Positions 1-8,662 of a stretch of DNA of 64,000 nucleotides are shown here, one piece after another. The position numbers and the translations under genes were made by a program. The stretch is from Oscillatoria princeps RMCB-10 (lineage in GTDB: Bacteria > Cyanobacteriota > Cyanobacteriia > Cyanobacteriales > Oscillatoriaceae), in contig JAHHHT010000025.1 of NCBI GenBank assembly GCA_019359235.1, positions 58,414 through 122,413 of the forward strand, in the 5' to 3' direction. Position 1 is the stretch's first letter; every line of letters starts with the position of its first letter. The notes below the pieces were generated by a model. The model searched no databases and was not told where the DNA came from. It saw only the letters and a program-made list of their open reading frames with translations.

Positions 1-1
1 T

Positions 2-1282
2 CTCAATTTAATGACACTCTTTGACGATGCGGCGCAGATTCCGGACTATGCTGTGAGTGCGGTGGCGGCTGCTGCGGAAAACCGTCTCGTCGTCAATTAC
101 CCCAATGTCGAGTTGCTCAGACCAAATCAGCAAGCCACGCGAGCTGAGGTGGCAACTTTTTTGTGTCAAGCTTTGCTGGGGGACAGTTCGCCGGTGCCGG
201 AGGAGTATGTCGCTCAGTCGCAGGGAGAAGCGCCGGTGAACTCGTGGGAGAATTCCCAGTTGCTGCGCGCGCTGCGGGTAGATCGCGAGCTTTACAATAG
301 CGGTTACACCACAATTCAGGCGGTGGCGATTAGCCCCGACGGCACAACGCTGGCGATTAGCAGCCACAATTACGAGCGTGCGGCGGGCGAGGGAAAAACT
401 CACCTGACGCTGTGGAATTTGCAGACTGGGAAAATGAGGCGAACCCTGTTGCGGGGAACGGCGGGTGAGTCTTTTGGGGCGTCGGATCAAGAGCCACAAA
501 ACAGCCTCACCGGCACTTTCGCTCGCGCAATTGCCTTCAGTCCCGACGGTCAGATGGTTGCTGCCGGTTTGTCGGACAAAAGTGTTAAAGTTTGGGAGGT
601 GGGAACCGGCGCGGAAATCTACAAGTTCTCCGGACACCTCTACGGCGTTCACGCTGTTGCTTTCAGTCCGGATGGGCAAACTTTGGCGAGCGGAAGTTCC
701 GACAGCACTGTTAAGGTGTGGGATCTCTATTCCGGTCGTCTCATCCGCACGCTTACGGGACATTCAGGGAGAGTTGCAGCTTTGGCTTTCAGTCCGGACA
801 GCACTACTTTAGCCAGCGGTTCTTCTGATAAGACTATTAACCTGTGGGATCTGGCAAATGGCAGGTCGATTCGCCGGCTGAATAATGGAGGGGGCGTGGG
901 TTCTCTTACTTTTGCTGCCAATGGGCAAAGGCTTGCTAGCACCTGCGATTACACCTGCTTTACGCAGGCATCTAATCCGGGAAATATCCAGGGTGTTAAA
1001 CTGTGGGATTGGCGGACGGGCAGAACTATTTCCCTGAATGCCGGTGCTGCTTATCAGCGTGCTTGGGTGACATCTATAAGCCCTGATTTGCAGACTGTTG
1101 CCGGCTATGTTTATATTCAGCCACCGGGAGGTACGGGGAGGAATCAAGTCGTGATCTGGGATGTGTCAACGGGACGAACCCTTCGCACTATTGAGCCGGC
1201 GGCATGGCCCATTACTTTCAGCCCTGATGGCCAGCTGTTTGTCAGCACTGTGACCGGCAGTGGCGTGCAGGTTTGGCGGTAA
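2..1282 (+). CDS. SLH-domain WD40 repeat protein, probably 5'-partial
   Basis: An ATG lies at position 11, but the frame is open to the window edge. The first residues already form a surface-layer-homology (SLH) domain (residues ~3-55, with the typical TRAEVATFLCQAL end). No signal peptide precedes it, so the true start is probably outside the window. After a linker come about six or seven WD40 blades (residues ~95-423) with repeated AFSPDGQTLASGSSD and VKVWDL motifs; the two best run from about residue 210 to 290. WD40 blades form a beta-propeller used for protein-protein contact. An SLH domain usually ties proteins to peptidoglycan or secondary wall polymers, so this is probably an envelope scaffold. 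No catalytic domain is visible. Confident on domains, not on role. Confidence 0.85.
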   Translation, partial: LNLMTLFDDAAQIPDYAVSAVAAAAENRLVVNYPNVELLRPNQQATRAEVATFLCQALLGDSSPVPEEYVAQSQGEAPVNSWENSQLLRALRVDRELYNSGYTTIQAVAISPDGTTLAISSHNYERAAGEGKTHLTLWNLQTGKMRRTLLRGTAGESFGASDQEPQNSLTGTFARAIAFSPDGQMVAAGLSDKSVKVWEVGTGAEIYKFSGHLYGVHAVAFSPDGQTLASGSSDSTVKVWDLYSGRLIRTLTGHSGRVAALAFSPDSTTLASGSSDKTINLWDLANGRSIRRLNNGGGVGSLTFAANGQRLASTCDYTCFTQASNPGNIQGVKLWDWRTGRTISLNAGAAYQRAWVTSISPDLQTVAGYVYIQPPGGTGRNQVVIWDVSTGRTLRTIEPAAWPITFSPDGQLFVSTVTGSGVQVWR

Positions 1283-1335
1283 TATCAATTTGGGATTTAG
1301 ATGCAAGGATTTTGGATTGTAGGGGCGGGTTTCTT

Positions 1336-1400
1336 GTAGGGGCGGGCTCACCCGAAATATTTCTGACACAGCTGAGGATGTTAATAAACCCGCCCCCGCC
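1336..1400. repeat. GTAGGGGCGGG-family dispersed repeat, copy 1
   Basis: This ~65-bp element begins GTAGGGGCGGG and ends near ACCCGCCCCCGCC, so its ends are inverted. The middle (CCCGAAATATTTCTGACAC) closely resembles the element at 25286-25350. A partial head (AGGGGCGGG) lies just upstream at 1321. It fills much of the spacer between the WD40 and GHL10 genes. Confidence 0.6.
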
Positions 1401-1450
1401 CTTGCAGAAAGCCGGTCAGCGTTCTATAATACCGACGTTACCAGAAAGCA

Positions 1451-1520
1451 GTAGGGTGCGTTCCGCCGGCAACAGCACCCCAATTCTGGGGAGTATTCCA
1501 TGCAGCGGAACGCACCCTAC
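1451..1520. repeat. GTAGGGTGCGTT inverted repeat, copy 1 (long loop)
   Basis: The arms GTAGGGTGCGTTCCGC and GCGGAACGCACCCTAC are exact reverse complements, separated by a ~38-bp loop. Short-loop relatives lie at 2991, 15059, 21964 (partial) and 42453. Confidence 0.75.
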
Positions 1521-1552
1521 ATCTGCAACACCCCCCAACCCCTCACCCCCCC

Positions 1553-1583
1553 ACCCCCCTCTCCCACAAAGGGAGAGGGGGGT
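1553..1583. repeat. C-rich/G-rich hairpin upstream of the GHL10 gene
   Basis: The arms CCCCCTCTCCC and GGGAGAGGGGG pair across a short ACAAA loop, about 35 bp before the next start codon. It could be a repeat remnant or a transcript hairpin. Nothing else is recognisable in the 1283-1616 spacer beyond the repeats listed. Confidence 0.45.
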
Positions 1584-1616
1584 AAGAACTAGATATTATT
1601 TGGAAGTTGCGATCAC

Positions 1617-2888
1617 ATGTTCAACCCGCGCAAATGGCAGCTAGGATTTGCTTTCTTGGCTGCCTTGACTGTAACGATTGTTTTGCTCCTATCTCTCGCC
1701 TTCGCGGTGGGTAAATTCCTGCCTGGAAAGCCGGTGCTGTCACAGGTGCCTGCAATTCAGTCAAAGGAGATCCGGGGGGTTTGGCTGACTAATATTGACA
1801 GTGACGCGCTGTTTTCTAGCCGGGGCGTCGCCCGGTCAATTCAGCGGCTGTCTCAGATGAATTTTAACACAGTATATCCCACAATTTGGAATTGGGGGTA
1901 CACTCTTTATCCTAGCAAAGTGGCGTCACGAGTTATCGGGCGTGCGGTGCGTCTCGTAACGCCGATAGACAGCTCTCTCGACCCAGATTTAGGGGTGCGC
2001 GGGCGAGATATGCTGAAAGAAGTGATTGAGCAGGGGCACAAACGAGGGATGGCTGTTATTCCTTGGTTTGAGTTTGGGTTTATGGCACCGGCAGATTCGG
2101 AATTAGCGCTGCGCCACCCGGATTGGCTGACGAGCCGGCGCGACGGTTACAAGATTTGGAAGGAAGGCTCTGACGAGCGAGTTTGGCTGAATCCTTTTCA
2201 CCCGGAAGTGCAGCAGTTTGTGCTAGATTTAATTATGGAGGTTGTCAGCAAGTATGACGTGGATGGGATTCAGTTTGATGACCATTTCGCGCTGCCGGTG
2301 GAATTCGGCTATGACAAGCTGACTGTTGGGATGTACCAGGAAGAAATTAAACAGCCTCCGTCGGATAACTTCCAAGAAACCTTCTGGGTGCGCTGGCGAG
2401 CGGACAAGCTGAATGAGTTCATGGAGCGCATTTTTCGGGCGGTGAAGGCGCAAAAGCCTAACTGCATTATTTCTGTGTCTCCGAACCCGCTGCATTTCTC
2501 GCTACCGGCTCATTTGCAGGACTGGTTTACCTGGGAGAGGCGGGGTTTTGCGGAAGAGATTGTTTTGCAGGTGTATCGCAATGATTTGAAGCGGTTTAGT
2601 GCGGAATTGGAGCGTGCGGAAGTGCAGCTGGCGAAGAGTCACATTCCTGTGGGTATTGGGATTTTGACGGGGTTGAAGGGCAGGTCTATACCTTTAGCAC
2701 AGATTGAGGAGCAAGTCAAGGCTGTTCGGGAGCGGGGGTTTGCTGGGGTGTCGTTCTTTTTCTACGAAAGTTTGTCGAGTTGGGCGACGGAGACGCCGGC
2801 GGATCGGGAGGCTGCGTTTAAGGGAATGTTTTCGGTGCCGGTGGGACGACCTAATGTTTTGCAGGGGTGGAAACCGGCAAATAGTTAA
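1617..2888 (+). CDS. GHL10-type glycoside hydrolase-like protein, exported
   Basis: The 423-residue product starts with a positively charged stretch and a hydrophobic segment (residues ~8-32), a signal peptide or membrane anchor. From about residue 45 it matches the glycosyl-hydrolase-like 10 family (PF02638): EIRGVWLTNIDSDALF at the start of the barrel, TVYPTIWNWGYTLYPS, a VIPWFEFGF strand, DVDGIQFDDHF carrying the acidic pair expected on the catalytic face, and ISVSPNPLHFS. Members are TIM-barrel proteins thought to act on envelope or extracellular polysaccharide; the substrate is not known. The gene stands alone between repeat-filled spacers. The ATG start is followed at once by the signal sequence, which supports it. 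Confidence 0.85.
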   Translation: MFNPRKWQLGFAFLAALTVTIVLLLSLAFAVGKFLPGKPVLSQVPAIQSKEIRGVWLTNIDSDALFSSRGVARSIQRLSQMNFNTVYPTIWNWGYTLYPSKVASRVIGRAVRLVTPIDSSLDPDLGVRGRDMLKEVIEQGHKRGMAVIPWFEFGFMAPADSELALRHPDWLTSRRDGYKIWKEGSDERVWLNPFHPEVQQFVLDLIMEVVSKYDVDGIQFDDHFALPVEFGYDKLTVGMYQEEIKQPPSDNFQETFWVRWRADKLNEFMERIFRAVKAQKPNCIISVSPNPLHFSLPAHLQDWFTWERRGFAEEIVLQVYRNDLKRFSAELERAEVQLAKSHIPVGIGILTGLKGRSIPLAQIEEQVKAVRERGFAGVSFFFYESLSSWATETPADREAAFKGMFSVPVGRPNVLQGWKPANS

Positions 2889-2928
2889 AGAGTATCTGGT
2901 AGGGGCATCGCGCTAAAGCTAAGATCCC

Positions 2929-2983
2929 TGGCGATTGGAAATCGCGGCTACACAAACGAAGTCCGCCTTCGCGGACTTTTTAG
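2929..2983. repeat. AAGTCCGC-CTTC-GCGGACTT element, terminator-like
   Basis: The element reads as a GGCGATTGGAAATCGC palindrome, a short GGCTACACAAACG link, then a hairpin (AAGTCCGC / GCGGACTT, loop CTTC) followed by TTT. It lies ~40 bp after the GHL10 stop and may terminate that transcript. A clear relative in the opposite orientation covers 13313-13370, so it is a mobile repeat and not a one-off terminator. Confidence 0.65.
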
Positions 2984-2990
2984 AGCATTT

Positions 2991-3023
2991 GTAGGGTGCG
3001 TTAGCGAAGCTAACGCACCCTAC
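2991..3023. repeat. GTAGGGTGCGTT inverted repeat, copy 2
   Basis: A 33-bp near-perfect palindrome: GTAGGGTGCGTTAGC, a short centre, GCTAACGCACCCTAC. Its right end supplies the stop codon (CTA at 3020-3022, read as TAG) of the leftward VOC gene. Confidence 0.8.
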
Positions 3024-3406
3024 TTTTCGTAGATTTCTAGGGGTAAGCCGTCTGGATCTTTAAAGAAGGTGAAGCGTTTGCCGGTGAGTTCGTCGATTCT
3101 GATATCTTCCACCGGCACGCCTTTGGATTGCAAGTCGGCGACAGCTTCGTCTATATCCTCGACTTCAAAGGCTAAATGCCTCAATCCGCACGCTTCTGGG
3201 CGATTAGGTCTTTCCGGGGGGTTGGGAAAGGAAAACAGCTCAATTTGGTCGCCGGTGCCGGCTCGCAAATCGAGTTTGTAGGAGTTCCTCGCTTCCCGAA
3301 AGGTTTCCTCGATGAGGGAAAATCCCAAGATGTCTGTATAGAATTTCTTTGATTTTTCGTAGTCCGAGCAGATGATGGCTACATGATGGATGCCGGTGGT
3401 TTTCAT
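3020..3406 (-). CDS. VOC family (glyoxalase/dioxygenase-fold) protein
   Basis: A 128-residue single-domain protein of the vicinal-oxygen-chelate superfamily. It opens with GIHHVAIICSDYEKSKKFY and closes with GKRFTFFKDPDGLPLEIYEK, the paired beta-alpha-beta signatures of the fold. The His near residue 8, the RHLAFEV His near residue 76 and the terminal EIYE Glu fit the metal-ligand positions of this superfamily. It resembles the YaeR/GloA2-like branch more than classical glyoxalase I; the substrate cannot be told from sequence. The ATG at 3406 begins the first strand directly. The last codon and stop abut a palindromic repeat, so the natural C-terminus may have been reset by the insertion. Confidence 0.85.
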   Translation of the reverse strand: MKTTGIHHVAIICSDYEKSKKFYTDILGFSLIEETFREARNSYKLDLRAGTGDQIELFSFPNPPERPNRPEACGLRHLAFEVEDIDEAVADLQSKGVPVEDIRIDELTGKRFTFFKDPDGLPLEIYEK

Positions 3407-3936
3407 AAGCTAAAATCCAGCGCAACTGACAAAAGGGGATGCAATGATTATCCTATTTTACAGCCAAAATTGCCGGAGGTATCTGCGCAATGGGTCATGG
3501 GAAGTTGTTCCCCCAACTGCGCCCCAAATTGCACTTGTGATCTGCATCACTCACCAGCGTGTCTGCGATCGTGGGATCTCTTTGCGTGAAATCACGCATG
3601 GAGATGAGGATTATCACCTTTTAAAATGCTTCTTGTCACACCACCCAACCGAAAAATCACGGATATTGGTAGTGAAGATTTGTGAGGCAGACTTTTTTCA
3701 GTCCGTATGCAAGCTCAAATCTTGTTCCCCTTGGGGAGCGATTTCAGCAGGTCTGAGCGCAGACCGGCATGAGTTTATGCGGGTTCAAGAAAGAAGTGAA
3801 ATCAAATCTAGGCCCTGGGGATAGCTGAAAGTGGAATATTCAATCCATCCGCAGGCATTCCCTAGCTGAAACCGGTCTGTCTACTAAATTGCATGCCTGT
3901 TTCTAGGAAAGCCCCTCTAGGGGAGGAAAGTGGAAG
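3407..3936. other. Intergenic region between VOC and HD genes
   Basis: A 530-bp divergent spacer. A 126-codon rightward frame (3444-3824) has no recognisable domain, and I treat it as non-coding. The region holds a CRP-like inverted repeat at 3536-3551, and a CCCCTCTAGGGG hairpin at ~3915 next to the ribosome-binding sequence GGGAGGAAA of the HD gene. Confidence 0.5.
3536..3551. promoter_or_regulatory. Candidate CRP/SYCRP1-type cAMP-receptor binding site
   Basis: TGTGATCTGCATCACT matches the TGTGA-N6-TCACA consensus in nine of ten positions. It lies in the divergent spacer between the VOC and HD genes. Such a motif can occur by chance. The presence of an adenylate cyclase at 35.4-37.8 kb makes cAMP signalling in this organism plausible. 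Confidence 0.3.
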
Positions 3937-4803
3937 ATGTTTAATGCTACTCAATTGCTGATTCGCCATTTCGCCAACCGACTGCGAACAAACTACTCTC
4001 TTGTTTACGGCAGACTCAACCCTAACTGCGCAGATATGATTGCTTGGGCGGGCAATATGGCTTTAGAATATATCGCCAACAGTGACGCCCTATACCACAA
4101 TGTTGAACACACAATTTTGGTAACATTAGTTGGTCAGGAGATTTTACGCAGCAAGCACATCCGTGAGGGTGGGGTTTCTTGTGAGGACTGGTTGAACTTC
4201 ACTATTTCTTTGTTGTGCCATGACATTGGCTACGTCAAAGGGGTTTGCCGGCAAGACCGACCTCTGGAAAGGCTTTATGCCACGGGAATAGAAGAACAAA
4301 TGGTTTTACTGCTTCCGGAAACGACAGATGCCAGCCTCGCCCCTTATCATATAGACCGGGCTAAACTTTTTATTGAGGAGCGCTTTGGCGGGGACAAGAT
4401 AATTGACACGCAAGTCATTGGGCGAAACATTGAACTGACACGTTTTCCTATGCCTGCAGATGAGGCGAGTCAAGACACAGTAAACTATGCCGGTTTAGTT
4501 CGCGCTGCGGATTTTATCGGGCAACTCAGTGACCCGCGCTACTTTAAAAAAATTAGTGCGCTGTTCTACGAGTTTGCAGAAACCGGCATCAATAAAACCT
4601 TGGGTTACCGAAACCCCGGAGACATGTGGGAGAAATACCCTAAGTTTTACTGGGAAGCCGCCTATCCCTACATTCAAAATGCGCTGACCTACTTAGAGGT
4701 GACGCAAGAAGGGAAACAAATTTTGGCGAACCTTTACGAGAATGTGTTTCGGATGAACCACGAGAATAAACGCTCCCTGCAAGTGATGGGGGCAGCTTTA
4801 TGA
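3937..4803 (+). CDS. HD-domain metal-dependent hydrolase (cyanobacterial family)
   Basis: A 288-residue soluble protein. The HD signature is visible as HNVEHT (His54, His58) and CHDIGY (His95-Asp96), giving the metal-binding His...His-Asp set of HD phosphohydrolases. A later conserved Asp sits in LVRAADFIGQLSDPRY. The arrangement corresponds to the cyanobacterial Npun_R2479-like HD metalloprotein family. HD proteins hydrolyse phosphate esters or cyclic nucleotides; this one lacks the HD-GYP extension, so the substrate is unknown. The ATG is preceded by a strong GGGAGGAAA ribosome-binding sequence about 8-12 bases upstream, partly inside a small hairpin. It converges with the CHAT gene. Confidence 0.8.
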   Translation: MFNATQLLIRHFANRLRTNYSLVYGRLNPNCADMIAWAGNMALEYIANSDALYHNVEHTILVTLVGQEILRSKHIREGGVSCEDWLNFTISLLCHDIGYVKGVCRQDRPLERLYATGIEEQMVLLLPETTDASLAPYHIDRAKLFIEERFGGDKIIDTQVIGRNIELTRFPMPADEASQDTVNYAGLVRAADFIGQLSDPRYFKKISALFYEFAETGINKTLGYRNPGDMWEKYPKFYWEAAYPYIQNALTYLEVTQEGKQILANLYENVFRMNHENKRSLQVMGAAL

Positions 4804-4820
4804 ATATTCTGCGCTGTGTC

Positions 4821-4870
4821 CTCTCGTTCCCAGGCTCAGCCTGGGAACGCAATCTGGAGGCTCTGCCTCC
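4821..4870. repeat. Composite two-hairpin repeat (CGTTCCCAGG + GGAGGC), copy 1
   Basis: The first hairpin is CGTTCCCAGGCTC / CCTGGGAACG and the second is GGAGGCTCTGCCTCC. The same pair appears in the opposite orientation at 33217-33266. First-hairpin-only relatives are at 11585, 19917 (diverged) and 21811. It lies between convergent genes and could also stop transcription. Confidence 0.7.
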
Positions 4871-4910
4871 TTTCAACGGAAAAGCCGGTTAAAAGCCTAA
4901 CAGCTTACCT

Positions 4911-7900
4911 TTAATTGGGAGCACCGGCAAATTCCACCCTAAAGGGAGTCGTGTCTCCCTGACACACCCAAGCGCCCCAGTAAAATGGGTGTGATAAAGG
5001 GGTATCATCCTCTTGACAAGACGGGCTGTTTTCTGCTAATAATTCATCCAGGACTTCCATGCCAAGGGGAAACTGCCGCAATTCTCCCACGGTAATGGTG
5101 CGAAGGTAATTCTGGGCATCGTGTAAGGCATCCGCACGCCCCAAACCGCGCTGCAAGTTGTCAAAGAAGCGCTGCATTAAGAGGGCAGTTGCCCTGTCGG
5201 GAACCGGCCACAAACTCATCACCAGGGTTTTGGCACCGGCAATCGCAAAGGCGCGGCGCAATCCAAACACGCCCTCGCCTATTTTAACATCTCCTATGGC
5301 GGTATTGCAAGCGGATAAAACCGTGAGTTCGTTGGCCCACAAGTCGAGTGCTGCCACGTCTTGCGCGAACAGAAATCCTTTCCCGGCATCTGGGGGGAGA
5401 TCCCCACCGGCTATCCAGGTATTCGCACCGGCAAGGGCGATTCCAGAGCGCATCATCGGGTTGTTTGCTTTGGGGGCGGAAAGGCGATTGTTGTTAAAGG
5501 AGTTGAATTCAAAGGTGGGAGGTTCCTGCGGCGAGTCAGGCAAGAAAACGCCGTGAGTGGCGAGCAGCAAAATGTGCGGCCACTGGCTGGTTTTGAGGTG
5601 GGTTTCTAGGGCGTTTTTATCGAGATAGGGCTGTTGGTTCAGCTTTTTGGCAACGCTTTCTCCCAGATAGCGCGTACCGGGGGCGCGTTCAAAGGCTTTG
5701 CCATCGAGGGTGCTGAGAATTTGATCCCGGTTTGTAGTAAGCGCTTTAGCGCTTGGAGGACTAAAGTCCTGACTGCGAACCGCTAAATCAAAATCGGGAT
5801 CTGCCATAATGAGAGGGACAGAAGCGGGGCGGTTTGGCTGAACTGTGGAGCGCAGAATATCGCGCCCGACGCTGAGGTAACTGATGCTGTATTCGTCCAT
5901 CAGCAGGGTTTCTCCCGCGTCGTCGTTGGGGAGGATTTGAAATTGCAATAGGTTCAACTCGCCATCGGGAGAGACGATCAGGGATTTGCAGCCGGTGAGT
6001 GCGGGGCGGATGCGGTCGAAAATGGCTTGGCGCTGGGGGATAAAGCCGGCGGGATTGTATTGCGGGAAGGCGGGGGCGGGGGTGTCCCACGATGGATCGA
6101 GCCGGCTTCCGAGATTGTCGCCGCCGAGAGACGCTGACGCCCGAAACTTCTTAATCAGCTCATCGATGGGTTCCGCTTCGCCTAAGTCTATCATTTGCAC
6201 GGCGTCGGGCTGTTGGGCGGGCAAGACAAACGCTACATAGCGAGCCGGTTGCCATCGCTTTCCTTCAGGGGCGGTGAAATCATACACATTAAAGCAGACA
6301 AATTCCAGCAGGGTGCTGCCTTCGGGCAATTCCAGCGCCACGGCGCGGCGATCTGCCAGTCGATCTTGCAGTTGGATTTCCGGAACTTGGGAGGCGAGCA
6401 GCTTTTCCAAATTGTCCGACTCTTTTTGCAACTCGGAGAGGCGCTCCCGGTGGGCGGCTTCTTGGGCTTTCAACTGTTCCAAAGTCAGGCTGGTATCGGG
6501 GAGGGGGGAAGAATAGGTGAGCTGAACAATCTCGGTATTTAAGGAGCGCCATTTGTGGAATTTTTCCGCTAGGTGGGGGTAGCGCCCGCTGTAAAGCGCC
6601 TCGGATAGCGCCGCCCAAGCGGAGGCGGTGAGGGATTTGCGTTTGAGCACCACATCTAGGGCAGTTTGCACCGCTGCGGGAGAGTTCTGGAAGTACCTCC
6701 AAATAAGGGAGAGCAGTGCTTCAAAATTACCTCTGATGGTTGCGAGATAGGCGAGCCGGTCGCTTTCCGAACTGAAGGAAAACACGCGGGGAATCATCTT
6801 ATCTTCCACTTCATTGGCTTGTTTCATCAGTTCCAACGCTTGCGAGCGGCGATTTGTCGCCGCCAGTAATGTTGCCAAATTGTTGAGGCTATTGGCGACA
6901 TAGGGGTGGTCGCCTTGAAACAGGCGCTTTCTCATCGCCAAAGCTTGCTCATACAGCGGTTCCGCTTTCTCGTAGCGCCCCTGGGAATCGTAGAGTAATG
7001 CCAAATTGTTGAGGATTATGGCGACATAGGGGTGGTCGCCTTTATACAGGCGTTTTATCATCGCCAAAGCTTCCTCATACAGCGGTTCCGCTTTCTCGTA
7101 GCGCCCCTGGGAATCGTAGAGTCCTGCCAAATTGTTGAGGCTAATGGCTACATCGGGGTGGTCGCCTTGAAACAGGCGCTTTCTCATCGCCAAAGCTTCC
7201 TCTAACAGCGGTTCCGCTTTCTCGTAGCGCCCCTGGGATTTGTAGAGTCCTGCCAAATTGTTGAGGCTAGAGGCGACATCGGGGTGGTCGCCTTTATACA
7301 GGCGCTTTCTCATCGCCAAAGCTTCCTCTAACAGCGGTTCCGCTTTCTCGTAGCGCCCCTGGGAACGGTAGAGTGCTGCCAAATTGTTGAGGCTAGTGGC
7401 GACATCGGGGTGGTCGCCTTTAAACAGCCGCTTTCTCATCGCCAAAGCGTCTTCATAGAGCGGTTCCGCTTTCTCGTAGCGCCCCTGGGAACGGTAGAGT
7501 GCTGCCAAATTGTTGAGGCTAGTGGCGACATCGGGGTGGTCGCCTTTAAACAGCCGCTTTCTCATCGCCAAAGCGTCTTCATAGAGCGGTTCCGCTTTCT
7601 CGTAGCGCCCCTGGGAACGGTAGAGTGCTGCCAAATTGTTGAGGCTAGTGGCGACATCGGGTTGGTCGCCTTTAAACAGGCGCTTTATCATCGCCAAAGC
7701 GTCTTCATAGAGCGGTTCCGCTTTCTCGTAGCGCCCCTGGGAACGGTAGAGTGCTGCCAAATTGTTGAGGCTAGTGGCGACATCGGGGTGGTCGCCTTGA
7801 AACAGCCGCTTTCTCATCGCCAAAGCGTCTTCATAGAGCGCTTCCGCTTTCTCCTTGCGCCCCTGGGAACGGTAGAGTGCTGCCAAATTGTTGAGGCTAG

Positions 7901-8630
7901 AGGCGACATCGGGGTGGTCGCCTTGAAACAGCCGCTTTCTCATCGCCAAAGCGTCTTCATAGAGCGCTTCCGCTTTCTCCTTGCGCCCCTGGGAACGGTA
8001 GAGTGCTGCCAAATTGTTGAGGCTAGAGGCGACATCGGGGTGGTCGCCTTGAAACAGCCGCTTTCTCATCGCTAAAGCGTCTTCATAGAGCGGTTCCGCT
8101 TTCTCGTAGCGCCCCTGGGAATCGTAGAGTTCTGCCAAATTGTTGAGGCTAGAGGCGACATGGGGGTGGTCGCTTTTAAACAGGCGCTCAATCATCGCCA
8201 AAGCTTCCTCATACAGCGGTTCTGCTTTCTCGTAGCGCCCCTGGGAATGGTAGAGTTCTGCCAAAAGGTTGAGGCTAGTGGCAACATCGGGGTGGTTGCC
8301 CATGTATAGCAATAATGCTAACTCTAAAGCTTGCTTGGCAAAAATTACTGCCTTTTCAAACTTCCCCTCGCCATAAAGTTCAGCAGCCTGTTGGTTTAGT
8401 TGTTCCCATTGCGCCAATCCCTCTGCCAATTGCGCCGCCAAATTACGCAACCACTCAGCATTCGGATCGCCCTCCTCTGTCATCTTATCGGCTGCCCATT
8501 CCATCCCCGCCACCAGTCCTTTATCTATTAGCGGCGAATTAGCCCGCAAAATCTCTGGTTCCTTTCCCTGGGGGCAACTCAGCAGTTCTTGAATCAAATT
8601 CAAATAGGCTTCAAAGCGCTGTTCTTCCAT
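4911..8630 (-). CDS. TPR-repeat CHAT-domain (caspase-like) protein
   Basis: A 1239-residue protein in three parts. Residues 1-111 form a helical N-terminal region. Residues 112-573 are eleven nearly identical 42-residue TPRs of the kinesin-light-chain type (DHPDVATSLNNLAALYRSQG), with a worn twelfth. The C-terminal third is a CHAT domain with the expected catalytic pair: His1026 in ATHGVF and Cys1108 in LSACNTAIGD, followed by GEGVFGLRRAFAIAGAKT and SLWPVPD. CHAT is a caspase/separase-like peptidase fold; TPRs probably select the partner or substrate. The DUF4384 gene sits 32 bp upstream in the same direction, suggesting one transcript. The repeats are almost identical in DNA too, indicating recent expansion. 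One dispersed palindrome (5734-5776) is translated in frame before the CHAT domain. Confidence 0.9.
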   Translation of the reverse strand: MEEQRFEAYLNLIQELLSCPQGKEPEILRANSPLIDKGLVAGMEWAADKMTEEGDPNAEWLRNLAAQLAEGLAQWEQLNQQAAELYGEGKFEKAVIFAKQALELALLLYMGNHPDVATSLNLLAELYHSQGRYEKAEPLYEEALAMIERLFKSDHPHVASSLNNLAELYDSQGRYEKAEPLYEDALAMRKRLFQGDHPDVASSLNNLAALYRSQGRKEKAEALYEDALAMRKRLFQGDHPDVASSLNNLAALYRSQGRKEKAEALYEDALAMRKRLFQGDHPDVATSLNNLAALYRSQGRYEKAEPLYEDALAMIKRLFKGDQPDVATSLNNLAALYRSQGRYEKAEPLYEDALAMRKRLFKGDHPDVATSLNNLAALYRSQGRYEKAEPLYEDALAMRKRLFKGDHPDVATSLNNLAALYRSQGRYEKAEPLLEEALAMRKRLYKGDHPDVASSLNNLAGLYKSQGRYEKAEPLLEEALAMRKRLFQGDHPDVAISLNNLAGLYDSQGRYEKAEPLYEEALAMIKRLYKGDHPYVAIILNNLALLYDSQGRYEKAEPLYEQALAMRKRLFQGDHPYVANSLNNLATLLAATNRRSQALELMKQANEVEDKMIPRVFSFSSESDRLAYLATIRGNFEALLSLIWRYFQNSPAAVQTALDVVLKRKSLTASAWAALSEALYSGRYPHLAEKFHKWRSLNTEIVQLTYSSPLPDTSLTLEQLKAQEAAHRERLSELQKESDNLEKLLASQVPEIQLQDRLADRRAVALELPEGSTLLEFVCFNVYDFTAPEGKRWQPARYVAFVLPAQQPDAVQMIDLGEAEPIDELIKKFRASASLGGDNLGSRLDPSWDTPAPAFPQYNPAGFIPQRQAIFDRIRPALTGCKSLIVSPDGELNLLQFQILPNDDAGETLLMDEYSISYLSVGRDILRSTVQPNRPASVPLIMADPDFDLAVRSQDFSPPSAKALTTNRDQILSTLDGKAFERAPGTRYLGESVAKKLNQQPYLDKNALETHLKTSQWPHILLLATHGVFLPDSPQEPPTFEFNSFNNNRLSAPKANNPMMRSGIALAGANTWIAGGDLPPDAGKGFLFAQDVAALDLWANELTVLSACNTAIGDVKIGEGVFGLRRAFAIAGAKTLVMSLWPVPDRATALLMQRFFDNLQRGLGRADALHDAQNYLRTITVGELRQFPLGMEVLDELLAENSPSCQEDDTPLSHPFYWGAWVCQGDTTPFRVEFAGAPN
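5734..5776. repeat. Palindromic repeat translated inside the CHAT gene
   Basis: Two adjacent palindromes, AAGCGCTTTAGCGCTT and GGACTAAAGTCC, form a composite element starting GTAGT. On the minus strand it encodes SQDFSPPSAKALTT in the linker before the CHAT domain, without breaking the frame. Confidence 0.55.
6912..8297 (-). repeat. 126-bp tandem repeats encoding TPR units
   Basis: Eleven head-to-tail 126-bp units encode 42-residue TPRs. Central units differ at only a few bases; the outer units are more diverged. This pattern suggests unequal crossing-over or conversion in the middle of the array. Short-read assembly could miscount the units. Confidence 0.9.
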
Positions 8631-8662
8631 CTCTAAGTTCTCTCCTGCCTTTAGGGCTGCAA

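Noticed and set aside
3444..3824. 126-codon rightward frame in the VOC-HD spacer
   Set aside because: No domain, irregular composition and no ribosome-binding sequence. A gene is not excluded, but there is no positive evidence.
7410..8075. Long antisense frame with repeated residues across the TPR array
   Set aside because: It is the opposite-strand shadow of the 126-bp repeats, which keep all frames open together.
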